Of a stretch of 64,000 nt of DNA, positions 54,891 through 63,835 are shown piece by piece (the first letter of the stretch is position 1; every line of letters starts with the position of its first letter). The notes under the pieces are model-generated. The model was not told the DNA's origin. It ran no database searches and worked only from the letters and a program-made list of their open reading frames with translations. This DNA is from Paenibacillus ferrarius (GTDB taxonomy: Bacteria; Bacillota; Bacilli; Paenibacillales; NBRC-103111), in assembly GCF_002027705.1 (NCBI RefSeq), contig NZ_MBTG01000017.1, forward strand, positions 109,927 to 173,926. Direction: 5' to 3'. Made by a program: the position numbers and the translations under genes.

Positions 54891-57044
54891 TTGTTCGCTT
54901 CAAATCTTCATGTTCCGAATGAACCAGCAATTTCTTATTTGGAAGAAATCGCTGATTTATGTGAAAGCCACAATAGAAGTATTCAGTGGATTAAGGACGT
55001 TCTTTATAAGGAAGTTCCTAAGGGAAAGTACAAATGTAACTACCAATTCTGTGCATTACTTTTACGTTTAGGTGATATTCTAGATTTTGATTCGAGGAGA
55101 ACACCTTATCATTTATTTAAATTTGTTAACCTTACCTCACATAGTGAGGACGAATGGAAGCAACATCTCATTATTGAATCGACAGGATATCGATTGGAGA
55201 AAAGCTCAACCTATGAGGGGTGGAAATCACCAATTTTTTATGGAAAATGCACCAATCCAACTATTAACAGAAAAATTTTAAACTACTTTGATTGGATCGA
55301 AGAAGAAACTCAAAAGTGTTCTAACTTTTCATTATCATTCAACCATTCGAAATATCATATTAAAGTAACGGGGCCTCTTATTAACCGAGTTCAAACGATT
55401 GGATTCGATATGGCTAATCAACAATTAAAAATGAATTACGAAGCTATTACAAATTTGTTAATGGGTGAGAAAATATATGGTAATCCAATTTTTGGTGTAA
55501 GGGAACTTATCCAAAACTCTATAGATGCTTGCATGCTCAGGCTTGAACTTAGTAAAGATAGTCAGACGTATGAAGAAAAATATATCCCCAAAATCTCAAT
55601 TATTTTTGATCAAAAAGAAAGCAGAATAGTTATTAAAGATAACGGTACTGGTATGAATGATTATATTTTGAATGAGTATTTCCTTAACATTGGAAAGTCG
55701 TACTACAAGTCTGATGATTTCTTGTTGAAAGATTATAATTTTAAAGCTATTGGTAACTTTGGTATCGGATTTCTTGCATGCTTCATGTTATCTGATCGAG
55801 TAAATATTAAAACAAAATATTATAATGAGTCTGTTGTACATGAGCTAAATATCGAAAAAAATAGTAAGTACATTGTATATAAGCGGGGTGAAAGAGCAGC
55901 CTTTTCTCATGGAACAGAAATATCAATGGATTATGATTTTGAAAAGAATCCTTTACAGATTTCAAAATTAAAAATTAAAGAGTTTGTTGAAGCAAATTTC
56001 TTGTTAGATACCCCATTCATTCATGTCAATGATCTTAATGCTACAGAAATAGCTAATACAACAACTAAACAAAAACTAGAGTTGATTGCTGAAAAAACAA
56101 GAAGTGGAAACGGAACTTTTATTGATTTAAAACCATATTTTAACGGACTTACTGGCTTTATTCAGATTAATTTAAGTAAAACTGACCACTATTCATTTAG
56201 ACCATATGATATAGAGTTCTTTAAAGATACAAATGAAGACCAACAGTGCTTTTTAGGTTGCTATGATGGTGTAGACATTCTTAAATTAAGTACCACTGGA
56301 ATTGCTAATTGCGTGAAAGATAATTCAATTTTTGCAGCAAATTTCCATTTTGTTTCTTCAGATAAGTATTATGATTTTAACAAAATGCTTGAAGTACTAG
56401 ATAATGAACGAGAAGTATTTGAGAAAAAGGACGATTATTTCCCATATATTACATTATTATTAGATAGAAAATTAGATAGTAATGACTTTAATAGGCAACT
56501 CATAGAAAGAGCTGATGGATGGCAACACTTTAACAAAATTTCTCAACAATTAAGTAAATACGAAAATAAATGTGATTTCTTTTATGTTACAAACTCTCAG
56601 TATAAGACCTTAAGAATAGATACTGAAAATTTGAACATAAAATTATCACACAGTTATAATTACAATACAATTAGAAAGCTATTTGTAAAAAATGTATTTA
56701 TTAAAGATCTTTTATTTGATCGGGAGTTTTTATCACACTCTGCATGTAAGATTGGCTCTATTCTTATTAACTCAACTAATCCACTAATTCAACCGAATGT
56801 TTCCAGGAATAGCATCGAAAATAATGTAGAGTTCGATATTCAATATGCTATTATGAAATTTTGTCATTTATTTGCTCTACAATATTACGAAGAAGATTTA
56901 ATGAAAGTTAAACAAATTCGGCACGTTTTGAAAACTTTCTTTGGCAACAAGTCCGCATTGTTAAACTATCAAGCTATCAGTGAAATAAAATATAGTGAAG
57001 TTAAACATAAAGATGATATTGATGAATTACTTGAATTAATATGA
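54891..57044 (+). CDS. Hsp90-like GHKL ATPase part of the interrupted HD-GHKL protein
   Basis: About 717 residues in the same frame as the HD part, after a single TAA. The GHKL ATPase motifs are clear: N box VRELIQNSIDAC, VIKDNGTGM, and GNFGIGFLACFMLSD, as in Hsp90/HtpG, followed by a long unassigned C-terminal region. TTG 54891 has no ribosome site, so independent translation is doubtful. HD plus Hsp90-like proteins occur in bacterial defence contexts. The nonsense codon lies at a TATATATATA tract; it could be inactivation, readthrough or a sequence error. Confidence 0.7.
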   Translation: MFASNLHVPNEPAISYLEEIADLCESHNRSIQWIKDVLYKEVPKGKYKCNYQFCALLLRLGDILDFDSRRTPYHLFKFVNLTSHSEDEWKQHLIIESTGYRLEKSSTYEGWKSPIFYGKCTNPTINRKILNYFDWIEEETQKCSNFSLSFNHSKYHIKVTGPLINRVQTIGFDMANQQLKMNYEAITNLLMGEKIYGNPIFGVRELIQNSIDACMLRLELSKDSQTYEEKYIPKISIIFDQKESRIVIKDNGTGMNDYILNEYFLNIGKSYYKSDDFLLKDYNFKAIGNFGIGFLACFMLSDRVNIKTKYYNESVVHELNIEKNSKYIVYKRGERAAFSHGTEISMDYDFEKNPLQISKLKIKEFVEANFLLDTPFIHVNDLNATEIANTTTKQKLELIAEKTRSGNGTFIDLKPYFNGLTGFIQINLSKTDHYSFRPYDIEFFKDTNEDQQCFLGCYDGVDILKLSTTGIANCVKDNSIFAANFHFVSSDKYYDFNKMLEVLDNEREVFEKKDDYFPYITLLLDRKLDSNDFNRQLIERADGWQHFNKISQQLSKYENKCDFFYVTNSQYKTLRIDTENLNIKLSHSYNYNTIRKLFVKNVFIKDLLFDREFLSHSACKIGSILINSTNPLIQPNVSRNSIENNVEFDIQYAIMKFCHLFALQYYEEDLMKVKQIRHVLKTFFGNKSALLNYQAISEIKYSEVKHKDDIDELLELI

Positions 57045-57194
57045 AATGAATACAATATTATTAATTATTAGGAACAAAACACAGAAGTGTCGCAGCCTTA
57101 ACTGTAAAACTCTCGTCATTAAATTAATTGTTTTTTTGCGGTTTTATCATATCATTGAATTGGTTACTATGTTGAAAATTGTTATTTTATAGAG

Positions 57195-59045
57195 GTGAGA
57201 ACTTGGCAAAAGAAAAAGATTCGACCGACCAAAGCAAAAAAAGAAAATAAATCTAAAAAAGAAACAGAAAGTGTAACCTTAGAATCCCTTGATCCTTCTG
57301 TTCCAAGACCAAGACTTAACAAGCTAATTATTAAAAATTTCAGATGTATTGGTTCATTCCCAGTCCAGATTGAACTTGATGATATTGTTGTGCTCGTAGG
57401 ACCAAATAATGCTGGTAAAAGTACTATTTTAAGAGCTTACGAACTTGCAATGAATCAAGGATCCAATGAAGGAAAACTTACGATTGAAGACTTCCCAGAA
57501 GGTAGAATTAATCCAGACGCTCTTCCAGAAATAGAACTGCATACGGTAATTTATGATGATACAGTTGGAATTAAATGGATTAATGTAATATCCGGTGAAA
57601 AAATTGTAAGGGAACAATGGACTTGGTCCAATATCGGTGAGCCTGTAAGAAGAGGTTATGATGCTATTGAAATGAAGTGGTCCGAGAATGTACCTTGGGG
57701 GGCTCCCAATGTGGCCAATTCAAAACGTCCTCAGCCACACAGGGTAGATGCTTTCTCTAATCCTAAAGATCAAGCTGATAAAATTGTTAACATCTTGGAA
57801 ACTATCATAAATGATAGAGTAAAACAGTTTCAAAGTAATAACTTAGATCAAAATGATAGCGAAAAATCAGAGTATTCGAAATTACTTGAAAACATTCAAT
57901 TAATACAAAAAAGAATTGTTGCTGAGGCGAGTATTGAAATTGAAACAATTGAAACAGAAATTTCAAACTTAATAAGCAAGGTATTCTCAGGTTATAAAAT
58001 AAAATTCGATGCTCGTCCTGAAGATGATATCGACAAAAGCATAAAATTTTTTAAAGCAAACTCACAATTATTAATGGGGCCACAAAACGGTTATTTTAGT
58101 GCAATAGAAAGGCAAGGTAGCGGAGCTAGAAGGACACTTCTGTGGACTGCACTTAAGTATATTTCAGAATCAAATTTATCTAAAAAAAGCACTCAATCAC
58201 AGAGACCACACGTGCTTTTATTAGATGAACCAGAGCTTTGTTTACACCCCAATGCAGTTAGAGAGGCATGTAAGGTACTTTACGATCTCCCTTTATCCGG
58301 GAGTTGGCAGGTGATGGTTACAACGCATTCACCAGCTTTTATTGACCTTTCAAGGAATAATACAACAATTATAAGGGTCGAGCATGATTCTTCGGGTAAT
58401 ATTAAAGGAACAACTTTGTTCCGTCCAGCTAGAGCAAAACTTGATCCTGACGATCGAGCAAATTTAAAACTTCTAAACGCTTGTGACCCTCACGTTGCAG
58501 AATTCTTCTTCGGAGGTCATTCAATTATTGTAGAAGGCGATACGGAATATTCCGCCTTTAAACATATAATTGCTTCAAAACAAAACAAGTTCAAAGATAT
58601 ACATATCATAAGAGCACGTGGCAAAGCCACGATAGCTTCATTAGTTAAGATATTGAATCAGTTCGAAACAAAATACTCAGTACTTCATGATAGTGATACT
58701 CCATTAACTAAAAGTCTTACAAAAAATCCAGCATGGACAAACAATCAAAATATTCTCAACGCTGTAAATTCACATGTAGATTCAAATAAAATCAGGCTTA
58801 TTGCATCAGTACCCAATTTCGAAGCTGCTTTCTTTGGGAAAGATGCAAGAGATGAAAAACCTTATAATGCACTAACAAATGTAAAGTCTTATCCAAATAT
58901 ATTCATTAAAGTTGAGAAACTACTGTCTTCCCTAGCAGACCATACAATTACAGTACCCACTGAGTGTATTCAGTGGAATGATATTAAACAATTACATACA
59001 AAAGTAGAAAAGTTTACTGAAAGTTTAGAGAAAAGGTCTGTTTAA
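57195..59045 (+). CDS. OLD-family ATPase/Toprim nuclease
   Basis: A 616-residue protein with a basic N-terminal tail, ABC ATPase core (Walker A VGPNNAGKST near residue 72, Walker B LLLDEPELCLHPN near 350, switch TTHSPAF near 385) and a Toprim domain (IIVEGDTEYSAF near 455, VLHDSDTP near 505). OLD proteins cut DNA in an ATP-linked way. The sequence differs strongly from the GajA-like protein, and no helicase gene is adjacent. GTG 57195 is the frame start, yet GAGGTG better serves TTG 57203 in another frame that stops after 15 codons, so a slip in the A7 tract is possible. Confidence 0.78.
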   Translation: MRTWQKKKIRPTKAKKENKSKKETESVTLESLDPSVPRPRLNKLIIKNFRCIGSFPVQIELDDIVVLVGPNNAGKSTILRAYELAMNQGSNEGKLTIEDFPEGRINPDALPEIELHTVIYDDTVGIKWINVISGEKIVREQWTWSNIGEPVRRGYDAIEMKWSENVPWGAPNVANSKRPQPHRVDAFSNPKDQADKIVNILETIINDRVKQFQSNNLDQNDSEKSEYSKLLENIQLIQKRIVAEASIEIETIETEISNLISKVFSGYKIKFDARPEDDIDKSIKFFKANSQLLMGPQNGYFSAIERQGSGARRTLLWTALKYISESNLSKKSTQSQRPHVLLLDEPELCLHPNAVREACKVLYDLPLSGSWQVMVTTHSPAFIDLSRNNTTIIRVEHDSSGNIKGTTLFRPARAKLDPDDRANLKLLNACDPHVAEFFFGGHSIIVEGDTEYSAFKHIIASKQNKFKDIHIIRARGKATIASLVKILNQFETKYSVLHDSDTPLTKSLTKNPAWTNNQNILNAVNSHVDSNKIRLIASVPNFEAAFFGKDARDEKPYNALTNVKSYPNIFIKVEKLLSSLADHTITVPTECIQWNDIKQLHTKVEKFTESLEKRSV

Positions 59046-59052
59046 TAATTTG

Positions 59053-59078
59053 CCACTAGTGATAAGCTAGTGGTTTTT
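59053..59078 (+). terminator. intrinsic terminator after the OLD gene
   Basis: Perfect CCACTAG / CTAGTGG stem followed by TTTTT, closing the island operon. Confidence 0.8.
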
Positions 59079-59134
59079 AATGTATATTTAATTGGAAATG
59101 ATGCAACAAAAAAGAAGAGGGGGAAAAATTTAGA

Positions 59135-60062
59135 GAAAAGCCAGCTTCGTTATTGAGCGGTTCTTCGAAGAAAAACATTCAAAAATGGGGGGGGGGGGAG
59201 ACCTTGCGGGTTATGCTTTGAAGAAAAACTTCTCTGCCTAGGCTTCGAAGAAAAGTTAACTGAATCCTTGGTTGTGACCTAACAACCAAGATCAACCTTC
59301 CCGTTCGGGTATCCCCAAGGACAATTGACGGATTTTTACAAACCCCAACTTCCCAGACTTCGCTTCTTCCGCTTTGGGGCTGGATACATGTTCATGCCCT
59401 GCTGGCTTGCCTGTCCTCACCGATCCCTTATTCGTGGCAAACGGCTTCCTCGCCGATCGATTCCTCTTCCTTTCATGATGCCTGTCTGTCCAAGCGTTGT
59501 TTGGACAGACATCTGCATCATGAAGCAGGAGAATCGACCGGGGAAGCCTGTGCAGCCGTGAATAAGGGCCAAGGTGAGGAGCAAGCCAGCAGGAGCATGA
59601 GCGTATCCAGCCCCAAAAGGGGGAAGGAGCGAAGCGCTGCGGGAAGCGCGTTTGTAAAAAGCCGTCTGTCCTTGGCCGCGGCGCGAACGAGGGTTTAAGA
59701 TCCGAAGGATCAAAGCCGCTGCCGACGGCAACAGAAACGCCTCACGCTGGGCCTTATGCGCATAAACGGCTTGCCGCTGTTGATTCACCGAGCAGGGAGC
59801 TTGCGCCTTTCAAACCGAACCTGACAGCGCAGCCTGTCCGACTAGGGTTTGAAAGACTGTAAGCCATCCCTGCAAGGAATCAACTTGGGGGCAAGCCGTT
59901 TATCCCTGCATAAGGCAGTGAGGCTGTGAGGGTTGCCGGAGGCATAGGCTTTGATCCTTTGTTTATTCTGCTGCGCTTTAATGTTCAGCAGCGCCGCAAA
60001 AATAGTTCGTCTTTTGCGATAGTGGCAAAAGAAAAAAGCCTTGCGAGGGTTAGTCGCAAGGT
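59135..60062 (-). repeat. long inverted repeat, right arm (about 0.93 kb)
   Basis: Inverted copy of 52552-53500 with the same nested palindromes (for example TTGGACAGACA near 59504, ATAAACGGCTTGCC near 59762). Similarity reaches from the terminator hairpin at the outer end to about 59135 at the inner end, where it fades. Confidence 0.9.
60039..60061 (-). terminator. terminator after immunity gene 2
   Basis: CCTTGCG / CGCAAGG hairpin; on the minus strand it is followed by CTTTTTTC. Mirror image of the hairpin at 52552. Confidence 0.78.
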
Positions 60063-60075
60063 ATTGTAAGTGTAT

Positions 60076-60438
60076 TTAATCTTCATTATCTATCTTTATC
60101 ATTTCAATCATTTGATCCAAACGTGTTATATCGAAAGCTGCTTCTCTTGAGCCAGAGAGATAGTACAGCTTTAACCAGTAAGCATTTCCTGTTGCGAAGG
60201 ATTCTACGGCTTTCCAGATATTTTCTTCTGTAAGACTTCTTACAATAATATCCGGTGGATGTGGGGGAATATAATCAAGCCCTTCTTTATCCATGTACCA
60301 TAATTGATTTTTAGGTGTGCTAACTACTAATGTATAAGTCATTCCATCTTGGAGTTCTACAAAGATGTCGATATTATCGTTTTCTATATCTACTATTTGT
60401 GACAATGGTGTAGGATAAGAAATACTTTGTATCTTCAT
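60076..60438 (-). CDS. candidate immunity protein for the orphan Rhs tip
   Basis: A 120-residue acidic protein (FVELQDGMTYTLVVST, then WYMDKEG and DIIVRSLTEENIW) coded 10 bp after the orphan toxin. GAGGT precedes ATG 60438; the frame opens at 60459. No family with known mechanism is claimed. Its place right after a toxin tip and before the shared terminator marks it as the cognate immunity gene. Confidence 0.62.
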   Translation of the reverse strand: MKIQSISYPTPLSQIVDIENDNIDIFVELQDGMTYTLVVSTPKNQLWYMDKEGLDYIPPHPPDIIVRSLTEENIWKAVESFATGNAYWLKLYYLSGSREAAFDITRLDQMIEMIKIDNED

Positions 60439-60448
60439 ATTAAGACCT

Positions 60449-61126
60449 CTACTTCCCATAAATATCTGTTAGTATTTTTATAACTTTATCTTCATTTGCC
60501 TTACTAGCTTTGGCAAGAATCTGCATTTCTCCGTTCGCCATTTTATAAAAAACTCTAGCCCCTTCATCTCCTCTTAAGTAATATATATCCTTAAACAGAT
60601 TTTTCGTTCCTAGTCCTGGATTTGTGTTTCCAGAAAGAAACTTTGCGACTAACTCATCGGCTTCCTTTTGTACCATTTGATTTTTACCCATTTTTTCAGC
60701 CGCTTTAACTAAGCCTATTTCGTTTTTAATTAAACTGGCTGCTCTTCCAACTAACTTTATAGTCCCGCCGAAGCCAATTGCGCTATTTGATACGTCTTCG
60801 CTTTGGGTTATGTTGCTATACATTTTAATAAGTTCTTCTTCTGCCCAATTTGCATTTTCGAGAGTGTTTTCACTTGGGTCATAATGTGTAAGGGTAGCAA
60901 TGCCGAACAAGTATTTAAACTGGTTGTTATCAGTAATGCTATTTAATATGTCATGCTTGGCCTCTACTCCCATTGTAGAACGAATATCCCAGTAGCTTTG
61001 TGATGTATTCTCGTATCGAGCGATATTAATAAGCGTCTGGACTTCAATTCTTTCATAGGAATTTCCTGTTGGATCAACTCTTGTTAAAGGATTGTTCTCA
61101 ACGTAGGTATAAAGGTTCAAGGACAA
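60449..61126 (-). CDS. orphan Rhs C-terminal toxin cassette (RelE/BECR-like tip)
   Basis: The frame begins, in-frame from about 61156, with the Rhs core end DSNEGQINNPLSLNLYTYV and VDPTGN, nearly the same as residues at the end of the main Rhs core. A stop codon stands directly before the Asp, so only about 32 core residues remain. The following 190 residues differ from the main tip. The C-terminus (IYYLRGDEGARVFYKMA, EMQILAKASKANEDKV) resembles RelE/BECR ribonuclease toxins. The TTG at 61126 is only a nominal start; expression may need fusion to an intact core. Confidence 0.7.
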   Translation of the reverse strand: MSLNLYTYVENNPLTRVDPTGNSYERIEVQTLINIARYENTSQSYWDIRSTMGVEAKHDILNSITDNNQFKYLFGIATLTHYDPSENTLENANWAEEELIKMYSNITQSEDVSNSAIGFGGTIKLVGRAASLIKNEIGLVKAAEKMGKNQMVQKEADELVAKFLSGNTNPGLGTKNLFKDIYYLRGDEGARVFYKMANGEMQILAKASKANEDKVIKILTDIYGK

Positions 61127-61159
61127 AGGATTATTTATCTGTCCTTCATTACTATCTTA

Positions 61160-61407
61160 CGCTATAAAGCTCAGCCCCTAAAGACAGAGAAGTCCTATCC
61201 ATAAAATAGCATTTATTTACGGTTTTTGGAACCATTTTCGGTTGTTTAGCGGCACATTCTTGGTTTTAAGCGGAACTTTCCATCTAACCCGCCAGTTACA
61301 GGAAAGCCCCAACCCATTAAAACCAAGATTTCTCCCGCGCCTTCGCTTGAGCTTCGTCCACACCTTTTTTTAAAGACGGCTCAACCCTATCATTTTCAGT
61401 CATTCCT
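61160..61407. other. junction between Rhs fragment and IS110 element
   Basis: No gene supported. Homology to the Rhs core stops at about 61156, so this segment should contain one end of the IS110-type element; IS110 elements lack clear terminal inverted repeats and the boundary could not be fixed. Confidence 0.4.
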
Positions 61408-62697
61408 CTACTCATTTTCTGCTCGTCGCAACGGTTCCGGCAGGCGATACGCGGTTTTACTTTTGAGTATCCCATACACGATGTTCACCAATCGCCGCAT
61501 CACGCAGATGAACGCTTGTCTCTTCGTTTTGCCCTCCGACAGCTTGCGGTGAAAGTACTCATGAAACAACGGATTCCTCGGTGTTTTCGTGCCTCGATGC
61601 ACAGCAAGCTGCCTTATCGCCAGCGACATGAAGATACTGTGCAAACTGCGGTCGCCTTGCTTACTTTTGTAGTACTTTCCTTTACCTCCAGATCCGGCGA
61701 AGATTGGGGCAATACCCGCATATCTCGCCAGTTTATCAGCATTCGCAAACCGCGAGACATCGCCGATCTCAGCCACAAGCTCGGCAGATGTGACCACATC
61801 CACGCCCGTGATCGTGTGCAATTGGCAGCCGATCTGCTCCAGCATGTCGCGCAGCTTCGCGTCAAATTCCGTGATTTCTTTCAGATAATAACGGATTTGC
61901 TTCACCAAGCTGCGGATAACGAGTTCTTTCTCTTCCACGTAATGAACGCTCGCTTGCCCGTCTGCTTCGATGCAGCGCAGGATCTGTTCCGCTTTCTTCG
62001 TGGAGCAAGCGTTGTTGCTATGCTTGCGAAGGAACTCGGCAAGCCGCTCTGCTGTAACCTTCTCCAGATGACGCGGAGAAGGGAAGGTGCGCCAGAACGC
62101 CAGTGCTGTTTTGCCGTCAATTTCGCTGAAATAACGGCGATAGCTCGGGTACGTGTAGCTTAACTGTACGTGTAGTTGCCGGATGACAGCGGACAAGCTT
62201 TTCACGATGCCACTGCGCCTTGTAGACAATTGACGCATGACCCAGTAATGCTCGTCCGGCTTGAAGTCGGGCAGACGATTGAGGTCGTCGCGCATCACGC
62301 GCGCCACGCATTCAGCGTCCCAGCTATCGCTTTTGTGAACGGTAGGGAACCCTTTTCGCTTTTCGCTAGCGAACGCGGGATTGACGGATTTCACCCATTG
62401 GTTGCTCTGAATCAGGTACAGTCCGAACGCCCAGCCGTACCCTCCGGTGTCTTCCAATCCGTATACGGCTTTCATATCGGGTTCCAAACAACTTTGCACC
62501 TTGGCGAGCACTTTCGGGAAAGCCGCTGGCGTGTTGTCGAACTGGATTTCGCCTAACTTTTCGTTCCAGTAATTGAGTATCACGGCGGTATGCTGGCTTT
62601 TGTGCAAATCGACTCCGACATAGGCATAGTGGAGTTGCTGCTTTTGCAAAGACTCACGCTCCTTTGGGGATGGTCGAACCTCAGCAGGAAGGGACAT
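61408..62697 (-). CDS. IS110-family transposase
   Basis: A 429-residue transposase with the IS110 layout: an N-terminal RuvC-like DEDD domain (YVGVDLHKSQHTAV, KSDSWDAECVARV) and a C-terminal Transposase_20 domain (HTITGVDVVTSAELVAEIGD, FANADKLARYAGIAPI, GSGGKGKYYKSKQGDRSLH) holding the catalytic Ser region. IS110 enzymes use a bridge RNA, encoded in the element's non-coding end, to pair target and donor. GAGGAT precedes ATG 62697. Length is usual, so it seems intact. Confidence 0.9.
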   Translation of the reverse strand: MSLPAEVRPSPKERESLQKQQLHYAYVGVDLHKSQHTAVILNYWNEKLGEIQFDNTPAAFPKVLAKVQSCLEPDMKAVYGLEDTGGYGWAFGLYLIQSNQWVKSVNPAFASEKRKGFPTVHKSDSWDAECVARVMRDDLNRLPDFKPDEHYWVMRQLSTRRSGIVKSLSAVIRQLHVQLSYTYPSYRRYFSEIDGKTALAFWRTFPSPRHLEKVTAERLAEFLRKHSNNACSTKKAEQILRCIEADGQASVHYVEEKELVIRSLVKQIRYYLKEITEFDAKLRDMLEQIGCQLHTITGVDVVTSAELVAEIGDVSRFANADKLARYAGIAPIFAGSGGKGKYYKSKQGDRSLHSIFMSLAIRQLAVHRGTKTPRNPLFHEYFHRKLSEGKTKRQAFICVMRRLVNIVYGILKSKTAYRLPEPLRRAENE

Positions 62698-62698
62698 G

Positions 62699-63125
62699 TC
62701 GGCATCCTCGGCTCAAGCGTTAGCTTCCGAAGAAGCCCGCAAAGATAGCTAAGCCAGTCCATATTCGCAGCCTGTCAGGTGCGACAGATTTAAGGGCAAA
62801 AGCCCTTACCTGTTCCACCAACGCATGAAAGTAGAACAGGTAAATGCTTTTTGGGAGAAGCAACGAACAGGACGGCATCCTCATTTCGAGCGTTGGCTTT
62901 CAGGGAAAGCCCACAAACATAGCGCAGCCTGTTCCTGCTCGTTGCTTCTATTAAAAACTTTTGCAGGAACAACGAGCAGGCGGCATCCTCGTTTCGAGCG
63001 TTGGCTTTCGGGGGAAAGCCCACAATGATAGCGCAGCCTGTCCGGCTCCTTGTTCCTATTTGGGCAAAAGTCCTTACCCGTTCCACCTGCGTGCAAGTGG
63101 AACCAGTAAAGGCTCTTGTCATCCT
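62699..63125. repeat. repeated structured leader DNA upstream of the IS110 transposase
   Basis: A CGGCATCCTC...GCGTT(G/A)GCTT...AAGCCC.CA segment of about 62 bp occurs at 62699, 62873 and 62981. A second module, GGGCAAAAG-CCTTACC-GTTCCACC plus its hairpin partner, occurs at 62793-62852 and 63060-63125. Each contains hairpins. Upstream position suits an IS110 bridge RNA, but the multiple copies are unusual. Confidence 0.6.
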
Positions 63126-63442
63126 TGCTTCATCTTCCAGACCTTCGTCCAGCCCTTAGGGGCAAGGACTTCATCGGTGAAATACTTGGGATTGTATCGC
63201 GCCTTGACCTTGCGGACGCGGATGCTCTCGAAGATGACCTGCCCAGGACGGACGATCATCTTCTTAATCCAGCCGCCCTGCATCGTCTTTTCCCAGACTT
63301 GCGTGGAACAATTGGCGAAGTAGACGCGCAGAGCGGCTTCAATGACCGCGTTCGCGCCATCCATGTCGCATTGCTCGGCTTTCTCCTTCGCCAATCTCAG
63401 CAATTCGGCGTCCAGATTCGTCGTGTACTTGACCCGTGTCAT
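63119..63442 (-). CDS. small protein with ribbon-helix-helix-like N-terminus
   Basis: A 107-residue protein beginning MTRVKYTTNLDAELLRLAKE, the pattern of a ribbon-helix-helix DNA-binding antitoxin, followed by a longer basic C-terminal part of unknown role. GGAGGATG supports ATG 63442. Its gene overlaps the end of the SymE-like gene by 104 bp in another frame, so the two are coupled. Confidence 0.55.
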   Translation of the reverse strand: MTRVKYTTNLDAELLRLAKEKAEQCDMDGANAVIEAALRVYFANCSTQVWEKTMQGGWIKKMIVRPGQVIFESIRVRKVKARYNPKYFTDEVLAPKGWTKVWKMKQG

Positions 63443-63629
63443 ACGTGCATCCTCCTTCGAGTAGTCGAATGGTAATTTCCCCTTGCTTCTCCAGTACTTC
63501 CACCTTGCAGCCGGACGTGAAGCCGAGCGCTTCCAGCCACTTGCCTTGCAACCGCATGAACGGAGCCTCTACAATCTGATAGTTGGCATTGCGATAAAGG
63601 AACGCCTTCGAAACGGTAAGCTTACGCAT
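63339..63629 (-). CDS. SymE-like (SpoVT/AbrB-fold) toxin-type protein
   Basis: A 96-residue protein with the SymE core: FMRLQGKWLEALGFTSGCKV followed by VLEKQGEITIRL. SymE proteins are AbrB-fold-derived, SOS-linked type I toxins. The last 40 residues overlap the next gene and are probably dispensable. GGAGAGAGG precedes ATG 63629. Confidence 0.65.
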   Translation of the reverse strand: MRKLTVSKAFLYRNANYQIVEAPFMRLQGKWLEALGFTSGCKVEVLEKQGEITIRLLEGGCTYDTGQVHDESGRRIAEIGEGESRAMRHGWRERGH

Positions 63630-63700
63630 AACCAAAACCTCTCTCCCTATGAAATAGAGAGGAAAGATGCGAAAGGCACGGCAGGGTAAAGCCTACACAT

Positions 63701-63724
63701 GAACCTTGGTAGATATGGTATAAT
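63701..63724 (+). promoter_or_regulatory. extended -10 promoter reading toward the structured RNA
   Basis: TGGTATAAT (TATAAT at 63719-63724) is a good extended -10 element, lying eight bases before the folded RNA. Confidence 0.5.
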
Positions 63725-63731
63725 GTTCCAA

Positions 63732-63822
63732 GGTCGCAGTGACAGCCGGAAGGCTGTGTGTAGGTAGTCTAAGTACCTGCATGAGCTTGCAAGTGCGTCA
63801 ACACTTGTAAGTCACGGCGACC
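63732..63822 (+). ncRNA. cloverleaf-like structured RNA, possible antisense antitoxin
   Basis: An outer stem GGTCGC-A-GTGAC / GTCAC-G-GCGACC closes 91 bases that contain three hairpins: AGCC-GGAA-GGCT, GTAGGTA / TACCTGC, and CTTGCAAGTG / CACTTGTAAG. It is not a tRNA (no CCA-stem or TPsiC signature). The promoter just upstream drives it toward a small ORF on the other strand. Confidence 0.5.
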
Positions 63823-63835
63823 CTTCTCATTCTCC

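Noticed and set aside
62790..63122. 110-residue ORF upstream of the IS110 transposase
   Set aside because: It translates the repeated leader modules, giving NEDA repeats; structure-bearing non-coding DNA is more likely.
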